DNA from: JAWVFM01 sp963739355
GTDB taxonomy: Bacteria > Actinomycetota > Thermoleophilia > Solirubrobacterales > 70-9
Assembly (NCBI GenBank): GCA_963739355.1
Contig: CAVUAD010000001.1
Span: forward strand, 398,094-462,093
Direction: 5' to 3'
DNA: 64,000 nucleotides
The notes below the pieces were generated by a model. It did no database searches. It was not told where the DNA came from and saw only the letters and a list, made by a program, of their open reading frames with translations. Positions 38,235 to 48,058 of this stretch are shown piece after piece (position 1 is the stretch's first letter; every line of letters begins with the position of its first letter). The position numbers and the translations under genes are program-made.

Positions 38235-39426
38235 TCAGCGCGCGAAGGGCCAGCGGGCCGGCTGCGGGCACTCCCTCGAGGGATCCGAGCAGGTGCCGCC
38301 GTGGCGGATCATCTCGAGGTGGTTCCACGGGAAGTCCCGCATGAACACCGAGCTCGAGACCCCGTGTCCGTCTCGCGTGAAGAGCCCGTGGTCGCCGTAG
38401 TACGGATCGCTCCAGCCGGGGTGGCCACGCCAGCCCTCGGCATAGAACGTGACGCCGCTTCCGCTGGTGTTGTTCAGCACCATGCCGTAGTCCTGAGCGG
38501 CCTTCGCGAGCATGCGAGCGACCCGGTCGTGGATCCGCTTGACGTCGAAGCTCGGATCGAGGCGGAAGCGGGCTCCCTGCGGGATGTCGGAGCAGTAGTG
38601 GCCCAGGTGGCGGCAGCGGCCGTCCGTGCGCTGCGCCGGATACACCCACTTCGACGGGCTGTTCGCCCAGGTGGAGAAGACCAGCGCGTGCCCGATGACT
38701 CCCGAGCGCAGCTGGGCGACGGTGATGAGCCCGGGAAGGTTCGGGATCGACGAGGCCGGGCCGCCCCACAGATGCTGCTCCAGGTAGCCGCCCGGCGCCA
38801 GCGCGCGGCGGACGTCCTCGTAGTGGCCGGGGTTCCGCGAGACGTCGCGAATCACCCCGCCCCAGGAGGCGTGCCAGGTGCCGGTGAGGTCCTTGTGCGC
38901 CCGCCAGAGCTCCCACATCGTGTTGGTCGACGGCTGGTAGACGATCAGCTGCCCGTCGCTGCCGAGCGCGGGCTGCGCGTAGCTGGGAATCGGGACGCCC
39001 GCTCCGAGGGCGGCCCGCAGGCTGGAGTTGGCGGCGTCGAGGCTGACCGGCACGCGCGGCGCGCCGGCCGGAACCGTGTAGAGCATCGGCGCGTACTGGT
39101 CGTAGGTGATGCCGGCGCGAAATGCGATCGGTCGGCAGTGATGGCGCTCCCGCTTCGTCCAGTCCCGCGTGTCCGCGGTCATGACCGCATGCCGGCAGTT
39201 CACGCGCTCACCGGGATCTACGCCGAACGCCATGTTGCGGAGCTCGGTCACCGCCTTCCTCGAGTGGGGTTCGACGGGCGCGCTCGGCGACAGCCGCTTG
39301 CAGAAGAAGCTCGAACGGAAGTAGCAGTGCTTGACGGAGGCGCCGGCGGGAGAGCCGCCGCCGCCCACGAGAGATGAGTGCCGCGACCGCAAGGCTCAGC
39401 ACGATCGGGCTCCGCAACCGGGACAT
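38235..39426 (-). CDS. Secreted protein of unknown function, frameshift near N-terminus
   Basis: I do not recognise a characterised family. ATG at 39426 gives a signal peptide (MSRLRSPIVLSLAVAALIS); a shift near 39370 then leads into KHCYFRSSFFCKRL. The mature part, about 350 residues, is rich in Trp, Tyr and Gly with even Cys spacing (CRHAVM, CRPIAF, CRHLGHYCSD, CSDPSREC), suggesting disulfides. Motifs include YQPSTNTMWELWRAHKDLTG, TWHASWGGVIRD and VFMRDFPWNHLEM. Similar secreted beta-rich proteins occur in soil actinobacteria from memory. It could be a glycan-binding or processing exoprotein. Divergent from the sulfotransferase by 80 bases. Confidence 0.6.
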
Positions 39427-39506
39427 CGCCTGTTCATCGACATTTCCGCGCCGTCCATTAGATTGGTCGCGTCCTTCCGGACACGGACCTCCGGCGGGGG
39501 CGCGGG

Positions 39507-40340
39507 GTGCGTTCCGTGAGCGACGAGCATAGATTCATCTTTGTCGGGGGCCTGCACCGGAGCGGGACGACGCCGCTCACGCGCTGGCTCGGCGAGCATC
39601 CGGACGTCAGCATCTTTCGCGAGACCGGGGTCCACGAGGACGAGGGCCAGCACCTCCAGGATGTCTTCCTGCCCGCCGGGTGGCCATGGCGGGGCGGGGC
39701 GGTTCGCGTTCGACCCGACGGCCCGGCTGACGGAGGCCTCGCCGCTCTGCCGCCGAGGAGACCCGGCGTCGCCTGTGGGAATCGTGGTCTCCCCACTGGG
39801 ATCTCGCAAAGCCGGCGCTGGTCGAGAAGTCTCCGCCGAACGTGCTCCGCACCCGCTTCCTTCAGGCGGCGTTCGGGGCCGAGCGGACGTACTTCATCGT
39901 GATCATGCGGCACCCGATCGTCGTCGCCTACGCGACCAAGCGGTGGCGGGGGCACCGGAGCTACAGCCTCCGTTCCCTCGTGGAGCACTGGCTTGCGGCT
40001 CACGAGATCCTCCTCGAGGACGCATCCGAGCTCGCGCAACGTGAGGCTCGTGCGCTACGAGGACATGGTCGCGGCTCCGGACGCCGAGCTGGCGAGAGTC
40101 TTCGACTTCCTGGAGCTCGCGCCGTTCACCGCCGACTGGAAGGCGAGCCCGGGGCTCAACTCGCGGTACCTGCACACGTGGCACCGGATTCCCCTCGGTC
40201 CGCTGACCCGCCCGGTGCTCCCGGCCGGCCTCGGACGCGGGCTGTCCGAGCGCGTGCTCCGCTTCGGCTACAGCCTTTCCGCCCCGGAGCACCTGCTGGA
40301 CCCCGCCCCGGAGCTCGCGCCCTACTTCGCGGGCCGCTGA
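39507..40340 (+). CDS. Sulfotransferase, several frameshifts
   Basis: GTG/ATG region at 39507 reads EHRFIFVGGLHRSGTTPLTR, the PAPS 5'-phosphosulfate loop, then LGEHPDVSIFRETGVHEDEG. Shifts near 39695, 39760 and 40040 split the frame, but the successive pieces FLQAAFGAERTYFIVIMRHP (3'-phosphate site), VLRTRFL, LRSLVEHWLAAHEILLEDAS and RLVRYEDMVAAPDAELARVF, FDFLELAPF are collinear with a sulfotransferase. The C-terminus ends GLSERVLRFGYSLS...PYFAGR. It would sulfate the second glycan. Confidence 0.7.
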
Positions 40341-40391
40341 TCCGCGAAACGTCGCCTCGCCCGTGCGCCGCGGGTATCCTCGCCGGCGGCG

Positions 40392-41545
40392 ATGGCGCGC
40401 GAGACCTCCCACGCCACTCTCCTCTTCTTCGACCAGGGGCGTGCGTTCTCGACGGCGGCCATGGGGCACTCCCGCGCCCGGGAAGCGCTCGCGGTCGGTC
40501 GCGCCCCGCGGCGGCCGTCGAGATCGAGCACCTCTCGGTTCCGGCGGTGACGCGGGCGCAGCGGCGGCTCCTGCGCCGCGTTCGAGGCGCTCGGCGACGC
40601 GAACCTGCAGTCGCTTCGCTACGTGCTCGTCCGCAGCTGGGCGGGGCGCCGGCTCCTGCGCGAGCGGCTCCAGCGCGACGCGCCTGCCGTCGTGCACGTC
40701 ACGACGGATCAGGTGGCCCTCCTGCTGGGCGACGTGCCCGGGCGGATCCCCTGCGTCCTGTCGCTCGACACGCTCTACCTGAACTGGGCGCGGATGAACA
40801 ACGGGGTGCCCGCGGAGGCTCCCACCCCCTGGTACCTGCGACCGGTCGGGTGGCTCGAGCGCCGCGCGCTCGAGCCGCGCCCGGGCGGTCGTGGCGTGGA
40901 CGAGGACCGTGGCGAGCGACGTGTCGCGGTTCGCGCCGCGCTCGGAGGTCGTCGTCCTGCATCCCGGGCTGGATCTGGAAACCTTCCGCCCGGCGGGGCC
41001 GCCGAGTCGGAGCCCTGGCCCCTCTCGGGTGCTCTTCGTCGGCGGCGACTGGGAGCGCAAGGGGGGCCCGGAGCTGGTCGAGGCCCTGCGCCCGGAGCTC
41101 GGACGGACGATCGAGCTGGACGTGGTGAGCACCGCCTCGATCCCGAGCGAGGAGGGCGTCACGGTTCATCGCGCGGCGCCGGGCAGCCGGGAGCTCGCTG
41201 GAGCTGTTCGCCGGGGCCGACGTCTTCTGCATGCCGACCCGCGTGGACGCCGCGCCCTGGGTGGTGCTCGAGGCGATGGCGTGCGGCGTCCCGGTCGTCT
41301 CGACGCGGGTCGGTTCGATCCCGGAGATGGTCGGCGAGGGCGGGTGCATCGTCGACCCTGGAGACGTCGCCGCGCTGCGCTCGACCCTGGTGGAGCTGAT
41401 CGGCGCTCCGGACGCGCGCCGGTCGATGGCCGAGGCCGGGCGAGGCCGGGTGGAGGCGGAGTACGACGCGCGCAAGAACACCCCTGCGCTGCTCGAGCTC
41501 CTCAGCTCCCTGGCGGTTCAGCGCGGCGCCGCGGAGCGGCAATGA
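40392..41545 (+). CDS. GT4 family glycosyltransferase, several frameshifts
   Basis: ATG 40392 starts ARETSHATLLFFDQGRAFST. Shifts near 40500, 40585, 40880 and 41205 separate the collinear segments AVVHVTTDQVALLLGDVPGR, PCVLSLDTLYLNWARMNNGV, AWTRTVASDVSRFAPRSEVV, RVLFVGGDWERKGGPELVEA and FCMPTRVDAAPWVVLEAMAC, VPVVSTRVGSIPEMVGEGG. The stop overlaps the ATG of the next GT2 in ATGA. The order of motifs is that of a complete GT4. The density of shifts here matches neighbouring genes and suggests poor base quality, not decay. Confidence 0.75.
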
Positions 41546-42453
41546 GCCCGGCGCCCGAACACGGTGCCGGCGCGCTCCGCGCGGCGTGCGTCCTGCCCGT
41601 TGCGAGCGCGGGCGATCTCCTGGACGGCTGCCTGGACGCGCTGAGGGCTCAGGACACGGAGCCCGACGAGCTCGTCATCGTCGACGACGCGCCGCGGGGG
41701 TCGCTTGGGGACATCGAGGGCGCCCATGTGCTGCGCAGCGGCGGGCGCGGCCCATACGCCGCGCGGAACCTCGGCTGGCGGCACGCCGACGCTGACGTCG
41801 TGCTGTTCCTCGACGTGCGCAGCCGGCCGCGCCCGAGCTGGGTGCGGCGCATGCGTGAGGCGTTCGCGGACCCCGCGGTCGCCGCTGTCGGCTCGGAGGT
41901 GCTGGTTCGCGGGGGCGACTCCCTTGCGTCTCGGGTGGCGGAGCGCCAGCAGTTCTTCGCCCTCGAGAAGTACGACTCCACGGCGTTCTTCCGCCCCTAC
42001 CTTCCAACCTGCAACGCCGGGTTCCGGCGCGAGGACATCCAGGCGGCCGGCGGCTTCCCCGAGATTCGGAGCGGGGGAGACGCGCACCTGTGCTGGCGGA
42101 TCCTCGAGCGGCCCGGCAGGCGCCTCGTGACCATCCCCGAGCCGCTCATGGAATGGGTCCCGCGCCGCCGCGTTCGCGACTACCTGGAGCAGAACTTCCG
42201 CTATGGCCGCGGCAAGTACGCGCTGCGCCGCGAGTGGGCGGACGCCGGCGCGCGGCAGATCGACCCCATGTCGCACCTCCTGCTCGCCCGCCGGATCGCA
42301 TCGACCTCGGCGCGCGCGTGCCTGGCCGTCGCCAGGCGTGACGACGAGGCGACCGTGGAGGAGCTTCGAGCCGGGGGCTGGCTCGCCTTCCAGCTCGGCT
42401 ATCGCGCGGCCGCGGACTCGTCCAGGCGGAAGACGGCGTCGACCACGCGCTGA
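41542..42453 (+). CDS. GT2 family glycosyltransferase
   Basis: A 303-residue GT-A enzyme with intact frame. AACVLPVASAGDLLDGCLDA, VIVDDAPRGSLG, YAARNLGWRHADADVVLFLD and the site LDVRSRPRPSW replace the usual DxD by D-V-R, so metal binding is atypical. FRREDIQAAGGFPEI and GGDAHLCWRILERPG give the acceptor end. It is coupled to the GT4 by ATGA overlap. The 3' end overlaps the convergent glycerophosphotransferase by 55 bases. Confidence 0.83.
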   Translation: MSPAPEHGAGALRAACVLPVASAGDLLDGCLDALRAQDTEPDELVIVDDAPRGSLGDIEGAHVLRSGGRGPYAARNLGWRHADADVVLFLDVRSRPRPSWVRRMREAFADPAVAAVGSEVLVRGGDSLASRVAERQQFFALEKYDSTAFFRPYLPTCNAGFRREDIQAAGGFPEIRSGGDAHLCWRILERPGRRLVTIPEPLMEWVPRRRVRDYLEQNFRYGRGKYALRREWADAGARQIDPMSHLLLARRIASTSARACLAVARRDDEATVEELRAGGWLAFQLGYRAAADSSRRKTASTTR

Positions 42454-43468
42454 GCGGCGTGGCCGTCGTCCAGGCTGCAGAAGCGGCGGCGGAACGACGC
42501 GTACGGCTCCACGTAGGTGGACCGCAGCGGCGTCGAGGCTCTCGAGAGCCCCGCGCACCTCTCCCGAGTCGAAGAGCAGCGGGCCGGGCGCCTCGCGCTC
42601 GAGGTCGAAGTAGAAGCCGCGAAGCTCGTCTCGGTAGGCCGCGAGGTCATACGTGAACAGCAGGACCGGCTTGCCGGTTACCGCGAAGTCGAACATCACC
42701 GAGGAGTAGTCGGTGATCAGGACGTCGGCGGCGAGGTAGAGCTCGCCAACCTCGGTCCAGCCGGAGACGTCTCGGGCCCCACCCGTGGTGGCCGCAGCGG
42801 CCGCGTCCAGCTCGTGAGCGCGCAGCAGGAAGACGAACCGGTCGCCGAGCTCCCGGGTCAGCTCGGCGAGGTCGAGGTGCAGCGAGAACGGCTCGCCGTC
42901 GCGCCAGGTCGGCGTGTAGAGCACTGCGACCGCGTCGTCGGGAATCTGGAGCTTCTCGCGAACGCTCGCGCGGACGGCGTCGCGCTCGGGCGATTCCAGG
43001 AGGTCGTTTCTCGGATAGCCGGTCTCGAGCACCGTTCCCTCGTAGCCGAACGCCTGGCGGAACACGTCGGTGCTGAACTCGTTGGGCGAGATCAGGAAGT
43101 CCCAGTAGGTGACCTCCTTGCGAAGGTTCCGCAGGTAGCGCTTGCTCTTCGGAAAGCGCGGGTTGGCGATGTCGAACCCGATCCGCTTGAGGGGCGTGCC
43201 GTGCCAGGTCTGAACGTAGGTCGTGCCTCGCCGCTTGCGGTAATAGCCCGGCAGCGTGTTGTTGGAGATCACGTACTGGGCCCGTCCGAGCTCCCGCAGG
43301 TACTCCAGGCTGCCGGGCCGCACGACGCGTCGCGCCGTCGGGCGCGTCGGAGTCGTCGCGGAGCACCCAGACATGCGTGACGGGCAGCTCGCGTCGCAGC
43401 AGCTCCTCGGCGATCGCGCGGGGATTGCAGGAGTGCCGCCCGTGCCAAGAGTCGAAGAGCACTCGCAT
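42399..43468 (-). CDS. CDP-glycerol glycerophosphotransferase (TagB/TagF family), frameshifts
   Basis: This enzyme transfers glycerol-phosphate from CDP-glycerol to a lipid-linked or polymer acceptor. MRVLFDSWHGRHSCNPRAIA opens it; after a shift near 43340 come RAQYVISNNTLPGYYRKRRG, TTYVQTWHGTPLKRIGFD, the TagF HGTP-type catalytic motif, VLYTPTWRDGEPFSLHLDLA and VLITDYSSVMFDFAVTGKPV with the second conserved acidic/Ser site. A shift near 42530 leads to the last part, YASFRRRFCSLDDGHAAQRV. Length about 350, the catalytic core without long extensions. A possible local source of CDP-glycerol is encoded at 54007-55958. Confidence 0.8.
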
Positions 43469-43521
43469 CGGCCGGGTGCGCGCGAGGCGCGTCGGCAGCC
43501 GTCGAAGCCCGGGCAGACGGC

Positions 43522-45011
43522 TCAGGCGCTCGCCCACGAGTGCTCCCCCTCCGGGCCGAGGGTGAGTGCGCGGCGCGGCCGTCGTCCGCCGGTTGCCGGC
43601 TCTTCCTGGGGCCCGTAGGCAATCCCCGCCCAGAGCCAGAGGAGCGCATTGGGGAACGCGAACGCAAGCGGGACGAAGTTCGCAACGATGAGCCATTGGG
43701 TGGCGATCGCGACGAGTGCGATGCGCCAGCCGTCGAGTTCCGGTGGGCCCCGTTGCGAAGCAGCGCGCTCCCGATCGCGATCGTGAGCGCGAGTCCCCAG
43801 AGGATGGTCGCGGGTATGCCGAGCTCCACGGCGCTGGCGAGGAAGACGTTGTGCTCGTCGATGTTCGACCTCGTGATCGGACGGTTCGAGCCCAGGCGCT
43901 GATAGACCCCGTTGTCCGCCTCGAAGGTGTTCCACCCGAACCCGAGCCCCGGCCGTGCCTCGATCATGCGAACCGCCGCGCCGTTCGCGTTCTTGCGATC
44001 CCAGATCGGGCGCTTGTCGCTGACGCGATCGTTGGCCTGGCCGGAGAGGCCGGGCACCACGCGCGAGCGCGCCGAACACGAAGACCACCGCGGCGGCCGC
44101 GACCGGCACCAGGTAGCGCCGGCCCTGGCTGGTGACCAGCATCACCATCAGCAGACCCGCGGCCGAGGCGATCCATACGGACCGGGTCAGGGTCAGCTCG
44201 ATGCTGAGCGCGCAGCCGCGCGACGATCACCACGCAGGCCCTGCGAATCCAGAAGGCGGTGGAGGTGGCGGCCAGAAGCACCGCCGCAACGCCGCACTCG
44301 AACAGACCGAGCCCGTCACCGCCGCGCGGCGATGAACGGCCCCCGCGCGCGGTCGGCGTGGATGCCGATATGAGGGTCGACGATGTAGGAGGGCCAGACC
44401 AGGGAGCGCGGGCCGAGATGGCCGAGGATCGACGTGTACGCGAGGTACGCCCCCACCACGGTGAGGGTGCCGAGGAGGATTCTGCGGCGCCGTTCGTCCG
44501 GAAAGACCGCGGGGGCCACCGCGAACAGCACGAACGGCAGGAAGCCGAATTGATCGACGAGCCCGTAGAACGACGCGCTGTCCTGGATCGTGTTGCTGAA
44601 GATCGAGGAGAACAGCGCGTAGACGGCGGTCAGCAGGAGCATGCCGTGCACGGCGCGCGGCTGGCCTCCGAACGCGTCCTCCATCCGGCGGCAGCGCAGG
44701 AAGAGGCCGAGCAGGCCGACGGCGATCAGCAGCCGGTCGAGGGGCACGGAGACGGGCACCAGGGGCCAGTTGCCGTTGAAGACCTCGAGGCCGAGCCCGA
44801 TGGAGATCGCCCAGGCCGGATCACGCGACAGGAAGAGCAGCGCGGCGCCTGCGCCGGCCAGCCCGAGGGCGACGTCTCCGATGGTCGACGCGGTTCCCGG
44901 GATGGCGCTCGATCCCGTGACCAGCGGGTCGACCCAGCCCTTCAGCGCAAAGCCGAGGAGGGCAAGCGAGACGATCCCGAGGAGCGGGGTCGCGAGTTGG
45001 CGGTCCTGCAT
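43522..45011 (-). CDS. O-antigen ligase/polymerase family membrane protein (Wzy-like), frameshifts
   Basis: ATG at 45011 begins QDRQLATPLLGIVSLALLGF; about 230 codons with seven hydrophobic segments are intact to near 44320. Shifts near 44320, 44230, 44060 and 43760 follow, with segments LTRSVWIASAAGLLMVMLVT, RPGLGFGWNTFEADNGVYQR, SNIDEHNVFLASAVELGIPA and ATILWGLALTIAIGSALL and WLIVANFVPLAFAFPNALLW. The loop with DEHNVFLASAVELG is the family's conserved His/Glu motif. It lies two bases after the Wzz gene on the same strand. It is the second polymerase of the window. Confidence 0.78.
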
Positions 45012-45013
45012 GC

Positions 45014-45856
45014 TCAGCGAGAGCGCTGGCGGCGCTGTCCGAGCGCGATGGCGACGAGTCCCCCGAGGAGGACCCCGCCAACGGCGCCGGCGAGGCCGGC
45101 ACGCTGGGTAGTCGACGCGCGATCGCTCGTGGCGGTCGCCGCCGGAGCAAGCATCTCGAGGCTGTTCGGCGAGGCCTGGCCCTGCTGGCTCGAGCCATAA
45201 AGTCCCGCGGCCTCCTGCATCCTCAGCTTCGCTTCGAGCAGCCGGGCCTGCGCGTGCGCGCGGTCGTCGAGGCTGCCGTGATGCTGGGCCCCCTCGCTGA
45301 GGAGCTTCGCGCGGCTGAAGTCGTCCGCGGCGCGCCGGTACCGTTTGAGCAGGGCGTTGCTCTGCGGGTTGAAGCGGTTGACCGTGTGCACGTAGCTGAT
45401 CAGCGACCTCGCGGCGTTGTTTGCCAGGCTCACGGCCCGGTCGCGGGACCCGGCGTCGGCGATCACCTGCATCGTGGCCGTCTGCGGGATCGGGCTGGCG
45501 GTCACTTGGTCATGCACCTCGGACCGCGAGAGATGTGCCTTCTTCGCGACCGCATTGACAACCGGACTGGCGACGATCGCGCGGCTGTACGTGTCGGCGA
45601 GCGTCTGGGATGCGACCGCGAAGCCGGGGATCGCCTGCGTGGAGACGTCCACGCGCCCCACGCTGAGCTCGGCGTCCGAGCTGTACACGGGATCGCGCTG
45701 GAGGCCGTAGCCGACTCCGAGGGCGGCTCCGATCAGCCCCAGGGCGACGAGGATCCACCAGTGACGCCGAAGCGCGTCCAGCGGTGTCATCGTCGTCGGC
45801 GCCCCGTTGCCCGAAGGCGAGGGGGGAGCGACCGTTCTGCGCATTGCGACTGCCAT
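45014..45856 (-). CDS. Wzz-type chain-length determinant without kinase domain
   Basis: A 280-residue polysaccharide co-polymerase. Two membrane helices, WWILVALGLIGAALGVGYGL (about 33-52) and AGLAGAVGGVLLGGLVAIAL (about 252-271), enclose an extracytoplasmic domain with YSSDAELSVGRVDVST and a helical part around 150-220. There is no Walker motif, unlike the fused kinase at 15029. A Pro-rich cytoplasmic N-terminus is present. It is transcribed with the polymerase downstream (2-base gap) and is divergent from a GT4. Confidence 0.85.
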   Translation of the reverse strand: MAVAMRRTVAPPSPSGNGAPTTMTPLDALRRHWWILVALGLIGAALGVGYGLQRDPVYSSDAELSVGRVDVSTQAIPGFAVASQTLADTYSRAIVASPVVNAVAKKAHLSRSEVHDQVTASPIPQTATMQVIADAGSRDRAVSLANNAARSLISYVHTVNRFNPQSNALLKRYRRAADDFSRAKLLSEGAQHHGSLDDRAHAQARLLEAKLRMQEAAGLYGSSQQGQASPNSLEMLAPAATATSDRASTTQRAGLAGAVGGVLLGGLVAIALGQRRQRSR

Positions 45857-45981
45857 CCCGTGTTCCTACCGCGACTGTTTGCCTTGGCCATCCCGGCCTG
45901 GGCCCCCGAGCGGTTGAGAAAGGCTAGCGAGGTTTTCGATACGGCTCGCCACCTCCCCGAGGCCGCAACAATGCTCACGCG
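45857..45981. other. Divergent intergenic region
   Basis: 125 bases between the Wzz gene and the GT4, expected to carry promoters for both the minus-strand assembly genes and the plus-strand run that leads into the lasso cluster. No consensus element or clear repeat was found. Confidence 0.35.
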
Positions 45982-47268
45982 ATGAACCCGGAGACGCTCG
46001 GCGACGCGACGAACGGGCCGCCGGCGGGGCGATGCGCCTATGTCGTCTCGCGATATCCGAGCGTTTCCCACACCTTCGTCATGCGCGAGGTTGCCGCGCT
46101 GCGCGAGCGGGGAGTCGAGGTCGACACCGTGACCGTCCGCCGCACCGAGCGCGAGGACGTGATCGGCACGGTCGCGCGCGGCGAGGACGCGACGACGTAC
46201 GCGATCCTCCCGACCACCCCGTGGCGCCTGGCTCGCGCCAACCTGCGCGCGGTGGGCCGCTCGCCCCGCGCGTACCTCGCGACGCTCGTCGAGGCGCTGC
46301 GCGACTCGAGTGGCGGGGTCCGCGCAACCCTGTGGCAGCTCTTCTACTTCGCCGAGGCGATGCTGCTGAAGCAGCATCTCGACGAGCGGGACCTGCGGCA
46401 CGTCCACGCTCACCACGCCAACGTCGCCGCGGACGTGGCGATGATCGCCACCCGCTACTCCAACCGCGTCCGGACGGGAGCCGCGACCTGGTCCTTCACG
46501 TTCCACGGCCCGACCGAGCTCGGCGACCCCGCCGGCCACAAGCTCGGGCTGAAGGTCGCGAGGGCGGACGCGGTTGTCGCGATCAGCGATTACGCCCGCG
46601 CCCGGCTGCTCGAGCTCGCTCCGGGGCTCGACGGTGATCGCATCCGGGTCATCCGCTGCGGGGTGGACCCCGGGGACTACGCGGCGCACGAGACCTCCCC
46701 GGCGGGATCGAAGCCCCTGCGGCTGCTGACGGTCGCGATGCTGCAGCCGCGGAAGGGCATCGAGACGCTGCTCGCGGCGCTCGCCCGCCTCCGCGGACGG
46801 CGGCGACGCGGTTGAGCTTACCGTCGTCGGCGAGGGTCCCGAGCGCGAGCGCCTCACCGCTCAGCTGAAGCGGCTCGATCTCGAGGAGCTCGGTGACCCT
46901 GGCCGGGGCGGTCCCCGTGGAGGACGTTCCCGCGTTCTACGCGGCCGCCGACGCCTTCTGCCTGCCCAGCTACGCGGAGGGGGTGCCCATCGTCCTCATG
47001 GAGGCCATGGCGAGCGGGCTGCCCGTCGTGGCGACCAGGATTGCCGGGATTCCGGAGTTGGTCACGGACGCCGAGTCCGGGCTGCTGGTGGACCCGGGCG
47101 ACCAGCGGGCCCTCGCCGGCGCGCTGAGCCGCCTGGCGCGCTCGCCGGACCTTGCGACGGCGCTCGGGGCCCGCGGCGCGCGAGGTCGTGACGCGGAAGT
47201 TCTCCCTCGAGGAGTCGGCCGCGCGCCTCGAGTCGTTGCTCGGCGAGCTCACCCGCCGGCGGGCCTGA
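45982..47268 (+). CDS. GT4 family glycosyltransferase, frameshifts
   Basis: A colanic-acid-type GT4: CAYVVSRYPSVSHTFVMREV, HVHAHHANVAADVAMIATRY, WSFTFHGPTELGDPAGHKL and VAISDYARARLLELAPGLD. Its second half, LRLLTVAMLQPRKGIETLLA, is followed by shifts near 46797, 46890 and 47180, with LTVVGEGPERERLTAQ, FCLPSYAEGVPIVLMEAMAS, PVVATRIAGIPELVTDAESG and a C-terminal KFSLEESAARLESLLGEL, ending TGA at 47266-47268. It precedes the lasso exporter ATPase by 76 bases on the same strand. Whether it serves the lasso cluster or the glycan block is open. Confidence 0.8.
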
Positions 47269-47344
47269 GCAACCGGCGTGCGGCCTGGCGGCCGCCGGTA
47301 TGGTTGGCGCCGCGGCACGGGATGGCCACGCCGCGGGGTGTTGA

Positions 47345-48058
47345 ATGGAATCGGTACGCGGGGTAGTGGAGACAGCCGAACCGGAAGACGTGACGGGCCA
47401 GCAGGTGGCCCTGTCTCTTCGGGACGTCGTCAAACGCTGGAAGGGAGCCCCGGCCCCCGTCCTCGACGCGGTGAGCATGGACGTGCCGGCGGGCGAGATC
47501 GTGCTGGTGAATGGCCGCAACGGGGCGGGGAAGACGACCCTCCTGCGCATCGCCGCCGGCATGTTGAAGCCCGACGCCGGGCGCGTCGAGGTTGGTGGCG
47601 TGGATCCGGAGGCCGATCGGCGTGAGTTCCAGCGCCGCATCGGGTTCCTCTCCGCCGGAAACGGCGCCCTCTTCGGCAGGCTGACGGTCGACCACCATCT
47701 CTCCCTGTCGTCCGCGCTGGCGATGCTGTCTCGAGACGACGCGCGCCGCGCGCGCGCACGGGTGCTCGACCAGTTCATGCTGGACGAGCTGCGTGACAAG
47801 CGGGTGGACCGGATCTCGAGCGGCCAGCGCCAGCGGGTTAGGCTTGCGCTGGCCTTCCTCCATGAGCCCGACGTCGTACTCCTCGACGAGCCCGAGACGA
47901 GCCTGGACGACGCGGGCCTCGAGCTCCTCGGGGCGGCTCTCGGCCGGGTGCGCGAGCGCCGCGGAGCGGGCATCGTCTGCTCGCCCGGCTGGGCCGACGA
48001 CCGGCTCGGCGCGGGGCGGCGTTTCATGGTGCGCGACGGCGGGCTGGTGGAGGAGTGA
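47345..48058 (+). CDS. ABC transporter ATP-binding protein (lasso cluster exporter)
   Basis: A 237-residue nucleotide-binding subunit. Walker A is NGRNGAGKTTLLRIAAG, the signature ISSGQRQRVRLALAFL (SSGQ in place of LSGGQ), and Walker B DVVLLDEPETSLDD. The final D-loop/H-loop area has CSPGW where a His is expected (H-loop), a possible deviation. It is coupled to the permease by a GTGA overlap. ATG at 47345 is preceded by GGTGTTGA; no strong ribosome site. It opens the lasso run, and should drive export of the mature peptide. A fused McjD-type exporter is absent. Confidence 0.88.
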   Translation: MESVRGVVETAEPEDVTGQQVALSLRDVVKRWKGAPAPVLDAVSMDVPAGEIVLVNGRNGAGKTTLLRIAAGMLKPDAGRVEVGGVDPEADRREFQRRIGFLSAGNGALFGRLTVDHHLSLSSALAMLSRDDARRARARVLDQFMLDELRDKRVDRISSGQRQRVRLALAFLHEPDVVLLDEPETSLDDAGLELLGAALGRVRERRGAGIVCSPGWADDRLGAGRRFMVRDGGLVEE

